Origin: Alphaproteobacteria bacterium
Lineage (GTDB): Bacteria; Pseudomonadota; Alphaproteobacteria; Rickettsiales; UBA998
DNA length: 64,000 nucleotides
Reading direction: 5' to 3'
NCBI GenBank assembly: GCA_004293935.1
Contig: RDZH01000012.1
Span: 1 to 64,000, forward strand
Below, piece after piece: positions 36,600-45,450 of the stretch (within the stretch, counting starts at the first letter, position 1; every line of letters begins with the position of its first letter). Made by a program: the position numbers and the translations under genes. The notes beneath the pieces were generated by a model that had not been told where the DNA came from, did no database searches, and saw nothing but the letters and a program-made list of their open reading frames with translations.

Positions 36600-37208
36600 T
36601 TACCGCACTTGTAATCGGGCAGCATAACGCGCCAACACATCAATTTCTATATTCAGCGCATCGCCTGCCTTTTTCTCACCCCATGTTGTGACATGCAGTG
36701 TATGGGGAATCAGCGTCAAACCGAAACATTCACCTTCCACCCATGTCACCGTTAGAGACGTGCCATCCAACGCGACCGATCCCTTATTCGCAATAAAACA
36801 CATCAAAGACTCAGGCGCACGGATGGTATAATGCCGTACCCCACCTTCATCATGCATGGATGCAATCATTGCCACTCCATCAACATGACCGCTCACCATA
36901 TGCCCACCAAGCTCATCCCCCATCCGCAATGCACGCTCAATATTCATTTTTTGCCCAACGCGCCATGCGCCAAGTGTCGTATGCGCCAATGTATGCGATG
37001 AGAGATCCACACCATACCACCACATCCCCCCATCCTCGACCCCGTGTTGGGTAATCGTCAAGCAACAACCATCATGGGCAATGGATGCACCCATCACCAA
37101 GGGATGTTCTTGATCACGTGGGGGCATAGCAATCGTCATGCGTGTTCCCTCGGGGGAAACATCGCATGTGCGCACCGTTCCTATGTGTGTGATGATTCCT
37201 GTAAACAT
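36600..37208 (-). CDS. ribE: Riboflavin synthase, alpha subunit
   Basis: 202 residues made of two similar lumazine-binding halves: MFTGIITHIGTV at the start, then ASIAHDGCCLTIT and, in the second half, GSVALDGTSLTVTWV. It joins two lumazine molecules to give riboflavin. Overlaps the end of ribD by 28 bases and is followed four bases later by bioH. Confidence 0.95.
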   Translation of the reverse strand: MFTGIITHIGTVRTCDVSPEGTRMTIAMPPRDQEHPLVMGASIAHDGCCLTITQHGVEDGGMWWYGVDLSSHTLAHTTLGAWRVGQKMNIERALRMGDELGGHMVSGHVDGVAMIASMHDEGGVRHYTIRAPESLMCFIANKGSVALDGTSLTVTWVEGECFGLTLIPHTLHVTTWGEKKAGDALNIEIDVLARYAARLQVR

Positions 37209-38287
37209 AATAACCTCATACTATCGCCATTCTCCCATAGCATGGTTTCGCGGCATTGCCAACCCTGAAGATAATGCGACAAGCCATCTTTGTGCAGCAC
37301 GGCAGGCATAGCGTGCGTACCAATCCTATGCTGCGCTTCAAACCAATAACATTGCTGCACGCATCCACTACCTAATGCTGCTTCCGTGATCCCCTGCCCG
37401 CCTTCCACCAATATACTCGTGATACCTTTTGCGCCCAAGGCTTGCAGCACTTCCATAAAATCGCCCTTATGCACATACATCATCTGCACGCCCATTTTTT
37501 GCAATAACGCACCGTGCGGATGTTCTTGCTGCGTTATGGATGTGACAATCCATGTCGGAATCTGCATGGCAGTACGCACCACCGCCGCATCCAACGGTAT
37601 ACGCAACTGCCGATCGATAATAACGCGCACGGGGGAGGTATGTTCAAGCCCTGCCAACCGACAATTCAACATGGGATTATCCGCAAGCACTGTACCAATC
37701 CCCGTCACAATAGCATGATGCTCACGGCGCAAGATATGCCCAAAGTTGCGCGCTTGCACTCCCGTGATCCATGGTTGCGCACTATGTGTGGTGATTTTTT
37801 CATCCTTAGATGTCGCAATTTTCACGCTCACCAGCGGTAATCCAGTGCGCAAACGTCGCATAAATCCCGCATGAGTTTCTGCGGCCTCCTGCGCACATAC
37901 ACCAATCGTCACAAGGATTCCTGCTTGCTGCAACATCGCAACACCACGTCCACTCACACGCCGATCTTCGTCAAGCGTAGCAACCACCACCCGTTTCACC
38001 TGCGCACGCGTCAATGCACGCGCACATGGAGGCGTTTTGCCATAATGCGAACATGGCTCTAAAGTCACATAAACCGTTGCCCCCTTAGCCCGATCCCCTG
38101 CCCGCGCAAGAGCCTCCGTTTCGGCGTGTGGTCTGCCGCCATCAGCCGTCCACCCCACCCCTACGACTTGGTTTTTCTGCACAATCACGCATCCCACGGC
38201 GGGGTTTTCAGCAGTGCGCCCACGCCCACGCTTTGCTAAGGCGATTGCATAGCGCATCCAGCGTATATCTTGCGTTGGGGTCATCAT
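37181..38287 (-). CDS. ribD: Bifunctional riboflavin deaminase/reductase RibD
   Basis: 368 residues from MMTPTQDIRWMRYAIALAKRG. The N-terminal deaminase has HAETEAL and PCSHYGKTPPCARAL zinc motifs; the C-terminal reductase has VSVKIATSKDEKI and GITSILVEGGQGI. It performs two successive steps of riboflavin synthesis. Starts 13 bases after mrp. No FMN riboswitch was recognised upstream. Confidence 0.94.
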   Translation of the reverse strand: MMTPTQDIRWMRYAIALAKRGRGRTAENPAVGCVIVQKNQVVGVGWTADGGRPHAETEALARAGDRAKGATVYVTLEPCSHYGKTPPCARALTRAQVKRVVVATLDEDRRVSGRGVAMLQQAGILVTIGVCAQEAAETHAGFMRRLRTGLPLVSVKIATSKDEKITTHSAQPWITGVQARNFGHILRREHHAIVTGIGTVLADNPMLNCRLAGLEHTSPVRVIIDRQLRIPLDAAVVRTAMQIPTWIVTSITQQEHPHGALLQKMGVQMMYVHKGDFMEVLQALGAKGITSILVEGGQGITEAALGSGCVQQCYWFEAQHRIGTHAMPAVLHKDGLSHYLQGWQCRETMLWENGDSMRLLCLQESSHT

Positions 38288-38300
38288 GGCTGCTCTATAA

Positions 38301-39407
38301 TTATTCCCCAATCAGATGCTCTGCCCATGCAAGCCCACCCGTCATCGCAACATAGGCAGGCAATTTACCTGCATCCGCAGCAGCGCGAAGCTCAGGATAC
38401 ATCGCACATTGCGCCATTAAAGGGGCATCGGCTTGTTGCGCAAGAGACATCCCCCCTCCTTCCCCGAAGATACGCATTTTTTCCAGCGTTTGCGGATGCT
38501 GTACATAGCTCATATTCTCTATCACACCCAACACGGGAACATTTGTTTTTTGAAACATAATCAAGCATTTGCGTGCATCAATCACCGCCATTTCTTGTGG
38601 CGTTGTCACCAAAATCGCGCCACTTCCTCGCATCGTCAGTGGTATTTGCTGCACCATACTCAGATGAATATCCCCTGTTCCCGGAGGCATATCCACCAAC
38701 AACACATCCAACGGCTCATCCTCACTACCCCAGATCGTGCCACGTACTAATTGCTGCATGGTTTTGCTGATCATCGGACCACGCATAATAGCAGCCTGAT
38801 CACGTTCCAATAAGAATCCCACCGACATGCAACGGACATTACCCGCCACATGCGGGATCATCATATTCCCTTCAAGGCGGGGCTTTCCTGCTTCATCCAA
38901 CCCCATCATCAGCGGAATAGACGGGCCATAAATATCAGCATCCAGCACCCCCACGCGATAGCCTTGTTGCGCTAGAGAAAGTGCTAACCATGCGGTAAGC
39001 GTAGATTTCCCAACCCCTCCTTTGCCCGATGCAATCGCGATCACACGGCGCACATGCGCCACGGGATGATGATTCCACACCGCCTTTTTGCGATCCGTTG
39101 GTGCAGGTGGCGGGGGTGCTTCCGTGGCAGGTGCTTCCGTGGCACGCGCCTCTTGATGTGCCGTCAATACCACCGTTACTTTTTCAATCGCCTCTAATGC
39201 CCCAAGCGTTGCCTCAATCTTTTGCTGCAAGAGCAAGGCTTGTGCGTGATGCTGTGGTTCAATCGTTACCATCACCCCAACATTCGCCCCACGTATCACA
39301 AAGCCCGAAAGCAACCCCGCACTCACCACATCAAGGGTGGGATTCCACGGCACAGGGATATGACACAGCGCAGATCGTAATAGATGTTCATCATAGATGG
39401 GGGGCAT
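38301..39407 (-). CDS. mrp: Mrp/ApbC-type P-loop ATPase for Fe-S cluster transfer
   Basis: 368 residues: an N-terminal DUF59/MIP18-like domain, a Pro/Ala linker, and the Mrp ATPase with GKGGVGKST, DADIYGPSIP and DMPPGTGD. It carries iron-sulfur clusters to apo-proteins such as IspH. The segment after IENMSY, where many homologues have CPxC, reads VQHPQTLEKMRIFGEGGG, with no cysteines. First gene of a probable mrp-ribD-ribE-bioH-bioC unit. Confidence 0.92.
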   Translation of the reverse strand: MPPIYDEHLLRSALCHIPVPWNPTLDVVSAGLLSGFVIRGANVGVMVTIEPQHHAQALLLQQKIEATLGALEAIEKVTVVLTAHQEARATEAPATEAPPPPAPTDRKKAVWNHHPVAHVRRVIAIASGKGGVGKSTLTAWLALSLAQQGYRVGVLDADIYGPSIPLMMGLDEAGKPRLEGNMMIPHVAGNVRCMSVGFLLERDQAAIMRGPMISKTMQQLVRGTIWGSEDEPLDVLLVDMPPGTGDIHLSMVQQIPLTMRGSGAILVTTPQEMAVIDARKCLIMFQKTNVPVLGVIENMSYVQHPQTLEKMRIFGEGGGMSLAQQADAPLMAQCAMYPELRAAADAGKLPAYVAMTGGLAWAEHLIGE

Positions 39408-39624
39408 AGATTCATTGTTCCTTGGACGATATTATGCCTTACTATATAGCCCTTTTCATGCAAAAATCCAAGAGGGATATGTATCTAGTGCTTCCATTAT
39501 CAAACATCTTCATGTATAATCTTTTTTCACCTTGTTTTTAGCGATGACTTCCTTTTTCTTTTTGCCCTTGCCTAGTTCAAGGAAGCACAGCGCATACAAG
39601 GTATCACACACTATACCAAACAAA

Positions 39625-39912
39625 ATGAACATCAAACATAGCTTGGTTTCTCTTGGTTTATGCGCTACACTTTTGAGTTCTTGCAGTCGTCCTTATACGA
39701 TCCTGCAAGTTCAGGCAGTCGTACCCTCTGCAGGCGTTGATGCCATAGTAGCCTCCCACACAGGAAGCACGACGAAGGTGCATTATACCTTACAACGTGG
39801 AACTATTACTGCGTGTAATATCGACAAAGGAGACATCATCTCCGTCTGGATTAACCCCGACAACCACATCACAGAGGTTCGCGGATGTCACCCTCCGTAT
39901 AATGCGAAGTAA
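39625..39912 (+). CDS. Putative lipoprotein, 95 residues
   Basis: MNIKHSLVSLGLCATLLSSC is a lipoprotein signal with the lipobox LSSC; the longer frame from 39532 adds an implausible N-terminus. The mature part is small and beta-rich by eye (VHYTLQRGTITACNIDKGDIISVWINPDNHITEVRGC) with two further cysteines. No family is recognised. It is followed by a clear terminator and is probably monocistronic. Confidence 0.6.
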   Translation: MNIKHSLVSLGLCATLLSSCSRPYTILQVQAVVPSAGVDAIVASHTGSTTKVHYTLQRGTITACNIDKGDIISVWINPDNHITEVRGCHPPYNAK

Positions 39913-39932
39913 TATTCTTCCCATCTGAACAT

Positions 39933-39964
39933 AAAAAGGTTGCTTCATGCAGCCTTTTTATTTA
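39933..39964 (+). terminator. Rho-independent terminator
   Basis: AAAAGGTTGC and GCAGCCTTTT with a four-base loop, then TTATTT. It ends the small lipoprotein gene. Confidence 0.85.
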
Positions 39965-40026
39965 AGCTGAGTTTTGGATAAGCAAAACCACAAATCATTG
40001 TTTTATAAAAACAAAACTCGCAACCT

Positions 40027-40094
40027 GTCATGCCTGCGTAGGCAGGCATCCAGAGAAATGCTTGTGACTAGACTCCTGCCTTCGCAGGAGTGAC
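40027..40094. repeat. GTCAT-type dispersed palindromic element, copy 1
   Basis: GTCATGCCTGC-gta-GGCAGGCATCCAG ... ACTCCTGC-cttc-GCAGGAGTGAC: two hairpins of opposite handedness bounded by GTCA and TGAC. This pattern belongs to a family of palindromic repeats seen in many proteobacterial chromosomes. A second copy is at 45267-45336. The surrounding 39965-40262 otherwise holds only the hflK upstream region. Confidence 0.7.
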
Positions 40095-40262
40095 GAGAAT
40101 AGACCGTTATGCAGAACTCTCTATTATACCGCTCGCACATTATTGCATCACACCTACGATAATCATAAAATCAGATAAGACTATTCCCTACCCAATACTT
40201 GATAATGCTAACATGATGGACTATATCCTTGAGTAACTATAGCATTTCACTAGGATAAAGCA

Positions 40263-41417
40263 ATGAGTTGGAATAAAGGCGGCAGCAAAGGACCATGGGG
40301 TTCTCCCCCAAGCGGTGGAAGCAATGGCACAAATGGCTCTAAAGGTGGAGGCAATCGCCCGCCAGAGCAGCCCGACCTTGATGAATTAATTCGCAAATCA
40401 CAAGAATCATTGCGCAATGCCCTTGGTGGTGGCGGGCGTGGCAAAGGCGGCGGATATAAAGGCGGCGCGCCCTCAATGCGCCCACTTATTTTAGGTGGCG
40501 TTGCCTTATTCGCCCTATGGTGCGCTTCGGGCATTTATCGTGTTGATGCGGATGAGCAAGGCGTGGTGCTACGTTTTGGAAAATTCCATGATATTAGCGA
40601 GCCGGGGTTAAATTATCACCTGCCTTCACCGATTGAAACCGTATTCACGCCACGTGTGACCACCATCAACCGTGAAGAAATTGGCTTCCGTTCTGATGGC
40701 GGATCGGGCAGCAACCGTATCATTAAGCCCGAAGAAAGCCTGATGTTGACAGGGGATAAAAATCTCGTGAACGCCCAATTTGAGGTGCAATGGCGCATTA
40801 AAGATGCGGAACAATATCTCTTTCACATGCGTTTTCCTGATTATTTGGTGAAGCCCGTGGCTGAAACTGCCTTGCGGGAAGTGATGGGCAACACCACCTT
40901 AGCGATGGCATTATCTGATAAGCGTCAAGCGATCGCAATGGAAACTAGAACATTAATGCAAAAAATCTTGGATGATTACGAAACGGGAATTGAGATATTT
41001 GAAGTAAACTTACTCGCCGTGGATGCCCCTGAACCCGTGGTTGATGCCTTCATTGATGTACTTTCAGCGCAACAAGAAAAAGAAACGCTGCAAAACCAAG
41101 CGCAAAAATATCGTGATGGGGTGCTACCTATGGCACAAGGTCAAGCTGAAAAGATGGTGAAGGATGCTGAGGCCTATAAAGAAGCGGTAATCACCAAAGC
41201 AAAAGGGGAAGCGGCGCAATTCACCTCCATTACCAAGCAATATGAACGTGCCGAAGATGTTACCAAAAAGCGTATGTATCTTGAAACGATGGAAGATATA
41301 TTATCGGGCATGAATAAAATCATTGTTGATGGGAACGCAGGCAACGGCGTTATGCCCTACCTCCCCTTAAAGGAACTCAAACCTTCTGAACCCACCAAAC
41401 AAGAGGAGTCACGCTAA
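40263..41417 (+). CDS. hflK: FtsH-regulating membrane protein HflK
   Basis: 384 residues. A Gly/Pro-rich cytosolic N-terminus (about 60 residues, low complexity) precedes one membrane segment (LILGGVALFALWCASGIY) and an SPFH/band 7 domain (RVDADEQGVVLRFGKF ...). With HflC it surrounds FtsH and limits its proteolysis. AGGATAA precedes the start; the stop overlaps the hflC start (TAATG). Confidence 0.95.
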   Translation: MSWNKGGSKGPWGSPPSGGSNGTNGSKGGGNRPPEQPDLDELIRKSQESLRNALGGGGRGKGGGYKGGAPSMRPLILGGVALFALWCASGIYRVDADEQGVVLRFGKFHDISEPGLNYHLPSPIETVFTPRVTTINREEIGFRSDGGSGSNRIIKPEESLMLTGDKNLVNAQFEVQWRIKDAEQYLFHMRFPDYLVKPVAETALREVMGNTTLAMALSDKRQAIAMETRTLMQKILDDYETGIEIFEVNLLAVDAPEPVVDAFIDVLSAQQEKETLQNQAQKYRDGVLPMAQGQAEKMVKDAEAYKEAVITKAKGEAAQFTSITKQYERAEDVTKKRMYLETMEDILSGMNKIIVDGNAGNGVMPYLPLKELKPSEPTKQEESR

Positions 41418-42334
41418 TGGGCAATAGATTCATTATACTCACGATACTCGGATGTTTCGCAGTGATGGGGGCATTAAACTCTTTTTTCATTGTTGATCAA
41501 ACGCAGCAAGCCTTGGTCTTGCGCTTCGGAAAGCCCGTGGGCGACCCGATTCGTGAACCGGGACTCAATTTCAAAATGCCCTTTACAGACAGCGTTGAGT
41601 TTTTTGATCGTCGCACCCTCATCTTGAATGCCGATGAAAAAGCGGTGATCTTAAAAGATCAGGATCGCTTAGTGGTGGATGCCTATGTGACGTACCGCAT
41701 TACTAATCCACTACGCTTTTATCAAGCGGTGCGCAACGAAACCATCATGAATCAGCGTCTGGACAACATCCTTGAAACTTCGCTACGTGAAGCATTAGGG
41801 CGCGAAAATCTCAACACTTTGCTCTCTCCGAAGCGTTCTGAAATCATGAATAATATCCGCACCAATGTGTCGCGCCTTGCCTCAGGGGAGCGTTTGCCCA
41901 ATGCGGAAACTGACAAGGTTCTTAAAGATACGGAACGTGCAGGATTCGGGATAGAAATCATTGATGTACGCATGATGCGCACGGATCTTCCCAAAGAAAC
42001 AAGCACCCCGATTTATAATCGTATGCGCTCTGATCGCCAAAAAGTAGCAGAAAAATTCCGCGCTCAAGGGAAGAAGGAATCGCAAATCATCCAATCTGAG
42101 GCGGACAAGCAAAAAACGATCATTCTTGCGGAAGCAGAGCGTAGCTCTACGGAATTACGCGGTCAAGGGGATGCAGAAGCCACACGGATTCTTGGTGAAG
42201 CCTATGGTGCAAATCCCGAATTTTTTGAGTTTTATCGTTCGATGCAAGCCTATAAAAAGTCGATTACCAAAGATAATACTACCCTTATCTTATCGCCCGA
42301 CAATAAATTTCTCAAATATATGCAAAAAAACTAA
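41417..42334 (+). CDS. hflC: FtsH-regulating membrane protein HflC
   Basis: 305 residues: N-terminal membrane segment, then the SPFH domain with VDQTQQALVLRFGKPVGDPIREPGLNFKMPF. Partner of HflK; coupled to it by one overlapping base. The C-terminal coiled region ends with LSPDNKFLKYMQK. A degP gene follows after 15 bases. Confidence 0.95.
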   Translation: MGNRFIILTILGCFAVMGALNSFFIVDQTQQALVLRFGKPVGDPIREPGLNFKMPFTDSVEFFDRRTLILNADEKAVILKDQDRLVVDAYVTYRITNPLRFYQAVRNETIMNQRLDNILETSLREALGRENLNTLLSPKRSEIMNNIRTNVSRLASGERLPNAETDKVLKDTERAGFGIEIIDVRMMRTDLPKETSTPIYNRMRSDRQKVAEKFRAQGKKESQIIQSEADKQKTIILAEAERSSTELRGQGDAEATRILGEAYGANPEFFEFYRSMQAYKKSITKDNTTLILSPDNKFLKYMQKN

Positions 42335-42349
42335 TTTAGGTATGCCTTT

Positions 42350-43804
42350 ATGAAACGCCCTACGTACCTTCGCTTTCGCGTTGCGCTCTATGCTCTATGC
42401 ACTATGGTGCTTGCCATCTCTCACGCTGCCCATGCCCTTGAGAGCTTTGCTCCTGTGGTGGAGCGTTCTTTGCCGGCGGTTGTCAATATCTCAACCAAGC
42501 AAAAAATGGAAACACGCAATCCCTTGGAGCAATTTAACAACATGCCTGAGGGTGAAGAAAATAAAGAACTACACGAATTTTTCAAAAAATTTGGTATGCC
42601 CTTCGGAGCAATCCCGCATGAAGAGCGTGAAGTTAATTCCCTTGGTTCGGGCTTTATCATTGCTCCGGAAGGTTATGTCGTCACCAACAATCATGTGATT
42701 GCGGAAGCATCAGAAATCTTTGTCATTTTGCATGATGAAACCAAACTACCCGCAAAACTTGTTGGGCGTGATTCTAAAACGGATCTTGCCCTCTTGAAAG
42801 TTGAATCTAAACGCCCCTTGCCTTATGTGGAACTCGGAAATTCCGATAAAATGCGTGTAGGCGATTGGGTGATTGCGATTGGCAATCCTTTTGGGCTAGG
42901 CAATACCGTCACGGCGGGCATCATCTCAGCACGTTCACGCAATATCAATGCAGGGCCGTTCGATGATTTCTTACAAACCGATGCCGCAATCAATCGTGGC
43001 AATTCTGGCGGGCCGATGTTCAATCAAGATGGCGAAGTGATTGGAGTCAATACGGCGATTTATTCCCCCTCTGGTGGCAGCGTTGGCATTGGCTTTGCGA
43101 TTCCCACCGCACTCGCAAAACCCGTACTGCAACAATTACGTGAAACAGGACGCACCCATCGTGGTTGGTTAGGCGTAAAAATCCAGCACATGACCGAAGA
43201 AATGGCACAAAGCCTTGGGCTAGAAAAAGCACGCGGTGCGTTAGTCTTGGAAGCCACACCGAATGCCCCTGCCACCGTTGCAGGCGTACTTTCAGGCGAT
43301 ATTATTCTTTCTTTTGATGGCAAAGAAATTAACGAAATGCGCGCCCTTCCGCGTATTGTTGCAGAAACACCCGTCGGCAAGAAAGTGTCTATTACCGTAT
43401 GGCGCAAGGGTGAACGTAAAATCATCAATTTAACCCTTGGTGAATATCCCGAAGAACAGGACGAAACTCCGAAAGACACGGGCTATAATGAAAGCGAAGA
43501 GCAAGAAAAAGGTGAGATCCTACTTGGAATGCGCCTACGCGACACAACACAAAAGGATGACAAAAAAATCCAAGGCGTATTGATTACCTTTGTTGATCCT
43601 CAAAGCACCGCCTCACAACGCGCCGTCGCGCAAGGCGATGTGATTGTTGGGGTCAATCAAGAAGCCATTACGACACTCACGCAATTCAAAACCGCACTTG
43701 ATGCAGCACGTCAAGCAGGGCGCAAATTTATCCTCATCCGTATTCAACGTGGCACGCATTCCAGCTATGTGACTTTGCCTCTTGATGAACCAAAAGCTCC
43801 CTAA
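42350..43804 (+). CDS. degP: Periplasmic serine protease of the DegP/Do family
   Basis: 484 residues with a cleavable signal (ISHAAHA). Catalytic triad H115 (TNNHVIA), D145 (KTDLALLK) and S219 (RGNSGGPMF). Two PDZ domains follow (from about residue 265 and about 385). It degrades and refolds damaged envelope proteins. The hflK-hflC-degP order is common in alphaproteobacteria and makes an envelope quality-control unit. Confidence 0.95.
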   Translation: MKRPTYLRFRVALYALCTMVLAISHAAHALESFAPVVERSLPAVVNISTKQKMETRNPLEQFNNMPEGEENKELHEFFKKFGMPFGAIPHEEREVNSLGSGFIIAPEGYVVTNNHVIAEASEIFVILHDETKLPAKLVGRDSKTDLALLKVESKRPLPYVELGNSDKMRVGDWVIAIGNPFGLGNTVTAGIISARSRNINAGPFDDFLQTDAAINRGNSGGPMFNQDGEVIGVNTAIYSPSGGSVGIGFAIPTALAKPVLQQLRETGRTHRGWLGVKIQHMTEEMAQSLGLEKARGALVLEATPNAPATVAGVLSGDIILSFDGKEINEMRALPRIVAETPVGKKVSITVWRKGERKIINLTLGEYPEEQDETPKDTGYNESEEQEKGEILLGMRLRDTTQKDDKKIQGVLITFVDPQSTASQRAVAQGDVIVGVNQEAITTLTQFKTALDAARQAGRKFILIRIQRGTHSSYVTLPLDEPKAP

Positions 43805-43814
43805 AGGAATCTGT

Positions 43815-44600
43815 ATGAAACGAAGCATCACCATCCATGACTCCCCTCTTGATTATGAAGGAATGCGCAAAGCAGGGCGACTCACGGCAGAGATTCTTGA
43901 CGAACTCTATGATTTTGTGCGTGTGGGTATCAGCACCGATGATATTAATCGCTATTGCCATCAACGCATTGTGGAGGCAGGCGCGATCCCTGCTCCGCTT
44001 GGTTATAAAGGCTTCCCTAAATCAGTATGCACCTCTGTCAATCATGTTGTCTGCCATGGCATCCCCTCTGAGAAAAAATTAATCGATGGCGATATTGTCA
44101 ATATTGATGTCACCAGCATTGTAGATGGCTGGTATGGCGATGCATCACGGATGTATTTTGTTGGCAATGCCTCAGTGAAAGCGCGTCGTTTGGTGCAAGT
44201 CACCTATGATTGCATGATGCGTGGCATTGAGCAAGTTCGCCCCGGTGCCACCACAGGCGATATAGGCGCAGCGATTCAAGAATATGCTGAATCACAAGGT
44301 TTTTCTGTGGTGCGTGATTATTGCGGGCATGGTCTTGGACGCGTTTTTCATACCCTGCCCAACATTCTGCATTATGGGGTACGTGGCGAAGGTACGCGCC
44401 TTGAAGAAGGGATGTTCTTCACCGTAGAACCTATGATCAATGCCGGCAAAAAAGAAACACGCCTCAACCCGCGTGATGGCTGGACGGTCACCACCCAAGA
44501 TCGATCACTCTCCGCGCAGTTTGAACATTCTCTTGGTGTCACGGCAACAGGCTTTGAACTATTCACGGAATCTCCTAAAGGGCTTCATGCCCCACGTTAA
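43815..44600 (+). CDS. map: Methionine aminopeptidase, type I
   Basis: 261 residues from MKRSITIHDS; a slightly longer frame lies inside degP. Metal ligands D98, D109, H172 (YCGHGLGRVFHTLPNILHYG), E205 and a C-terminal E in FEHSLGVT. Removes the first methionine from nascent proteins. It begins 10 bases after degP and ends over the start of the glycosylase gene. Confidence 0.96.
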   Translation: MKRSITIHDSPLDYEGMRKAGRLTAEILDELYDFVRVGISTDDINRYCHQRIVEAGAIPAPLGYKGFPKSVCTSVNHVVCHGIPSEKKLIDGDIVNIDVTSIVDGWYGDASRMYFVGNASVKARRLVQVTYDCMMRGIEQVRPGATTGDIGAAIQEYAESQGFSVVRDYCGHGLGRVFHTLPNILHYGVRGEGTRLEEGMFFTVEPMINAGKKETRLNPRDGWTVTTQDRSLSAQFEHSLGVTATGFELFTESPKGLHAPR

Positions 44601-45234
44601 TCCAGCCTTAGAACCTTCTTATTGGGAGGAAGCGAAACAGCATCTACGCCGCGATTCAATCCTCGCCCGCTTGATGGATGATTATCCAGATTCAATACTT
44701 CGCAGCCACGGCGATCCGTTTCGCACGCTTGTCAAAGCGATTTTAGGGCAACAAGTATCGGTGGCATCCGCGCAAAGCCTATGGAATCGATTGCTTGCAT
44801 TATGCCCCGATGATGGACTGCACCCCGTGCCTTTGCTTGCGCTGGAAGATGAGCAACTCCGTCTATGTGGCATTTCACGGCAAAAAAGGCTCTATCTTTC
44901 TCATCTCAGCACCTTTTTTCTTCCCTCTGAACGGCGCAGCATTGATTATTGGAATGATTGCACCGATGCGGAGGTCATGCAGCACCTCACCAGCATCAAA
45001 GGCATAGGCAGATGGTCGGCGGAGATGTTTCTCATTTTTTGCGTGCAACGCCCCGATATTTTCCCCGTGCGCGATATAGGCTTGCAGCGTGCGCTTGCCC
45101 GATATTACGGCATCACCGCCAAACCCTTTGATGTTGAGCGCGCTGAATTATTAGCGCAATCATGGCAGCCTTACCGCACCGTGGCGTTATGGTATTTATG
45201 GCGCGCCCTTGATCCAATCGAAGTACAATATTAA
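44587..45234 (+). CDS. DNA-3-methyladenine glycosylase II, AlkA/HhH type
   Basis: 215 residues from MPHVNPALEP, with AAAGGG upstream and a 14-base overlap with map. The helix-hairpin-helix motif LTSIKGIGRWSAEMFLIF is followed by FPVRDIGLQRAL with the catalytic aspartate. It removes alkylated bases in base-excision repair. It is shorter than E. coli AlkA because it lacks the N-terminal domain, as in many alphaproteobacteria. Confidence 0.9.
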   Translation: MPHVNPALEPSYWEEAKQHLRRDSILARLMDDYPDSILRSHGDPFRTLVKAILGQQVSVASAQSLWNRLLALCPDDGLHPVPLLALEDEQLRLCGISRQKRLYLSHLSTFFLPSERRSIDYWNDCTDAEVMQHLTSIKGIGRWSAEMFLIFCVQRPDIFPVRDIGLQRALARYYGITAKPFDVERAELLAQSWQPYRTVALWYLWRALDPIEVQY

Positions 45235-45266
45235 GCATTGAGAATTCTGCATCACTCTCCATTCCC

Positions 45267-45336
45267 GTCATACCAGCGAAGGCTGGTATCCATAATATGC
45301 TATATTACTGGATTCCTGCCTTACGCCAAGAATGAC
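45267..45336. repeat. GTCAT-type dispersed palindromic element, copy 2
   Basis: GTCATACCAGC-gaag-GCTGGTATCCA ... TGGATTCCTGCC ... AATGAC: the same order of parts as 40027-40094, with the second half more decayed. It lies between alkA and the anchored protein gene. Confidence 0.65.
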
Positions 45337-45450
45337 GAATTTGTTGGTTTTATGAGTTATGCAGAGGTCGCGGTATAAAAAAAGGTTGTACCTTCCGCAA
45401 AAATCATTCATATGATGACTAGCTTTTAATTCACACTACGAGAAATCATT

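Noticed and set aside
36596..36643. N-terminal extension of the BioH-like protein
   Set aside because: It would overlap the end of ribE and lies outside the ribosome-binding site for the ATG at 36595.
40250..40534. Proline-rich 94-residue frame antisense to the start of hflK
   Set aside because: An artefact of the Gly-rich HflK N-terminus read on the opposite strand.
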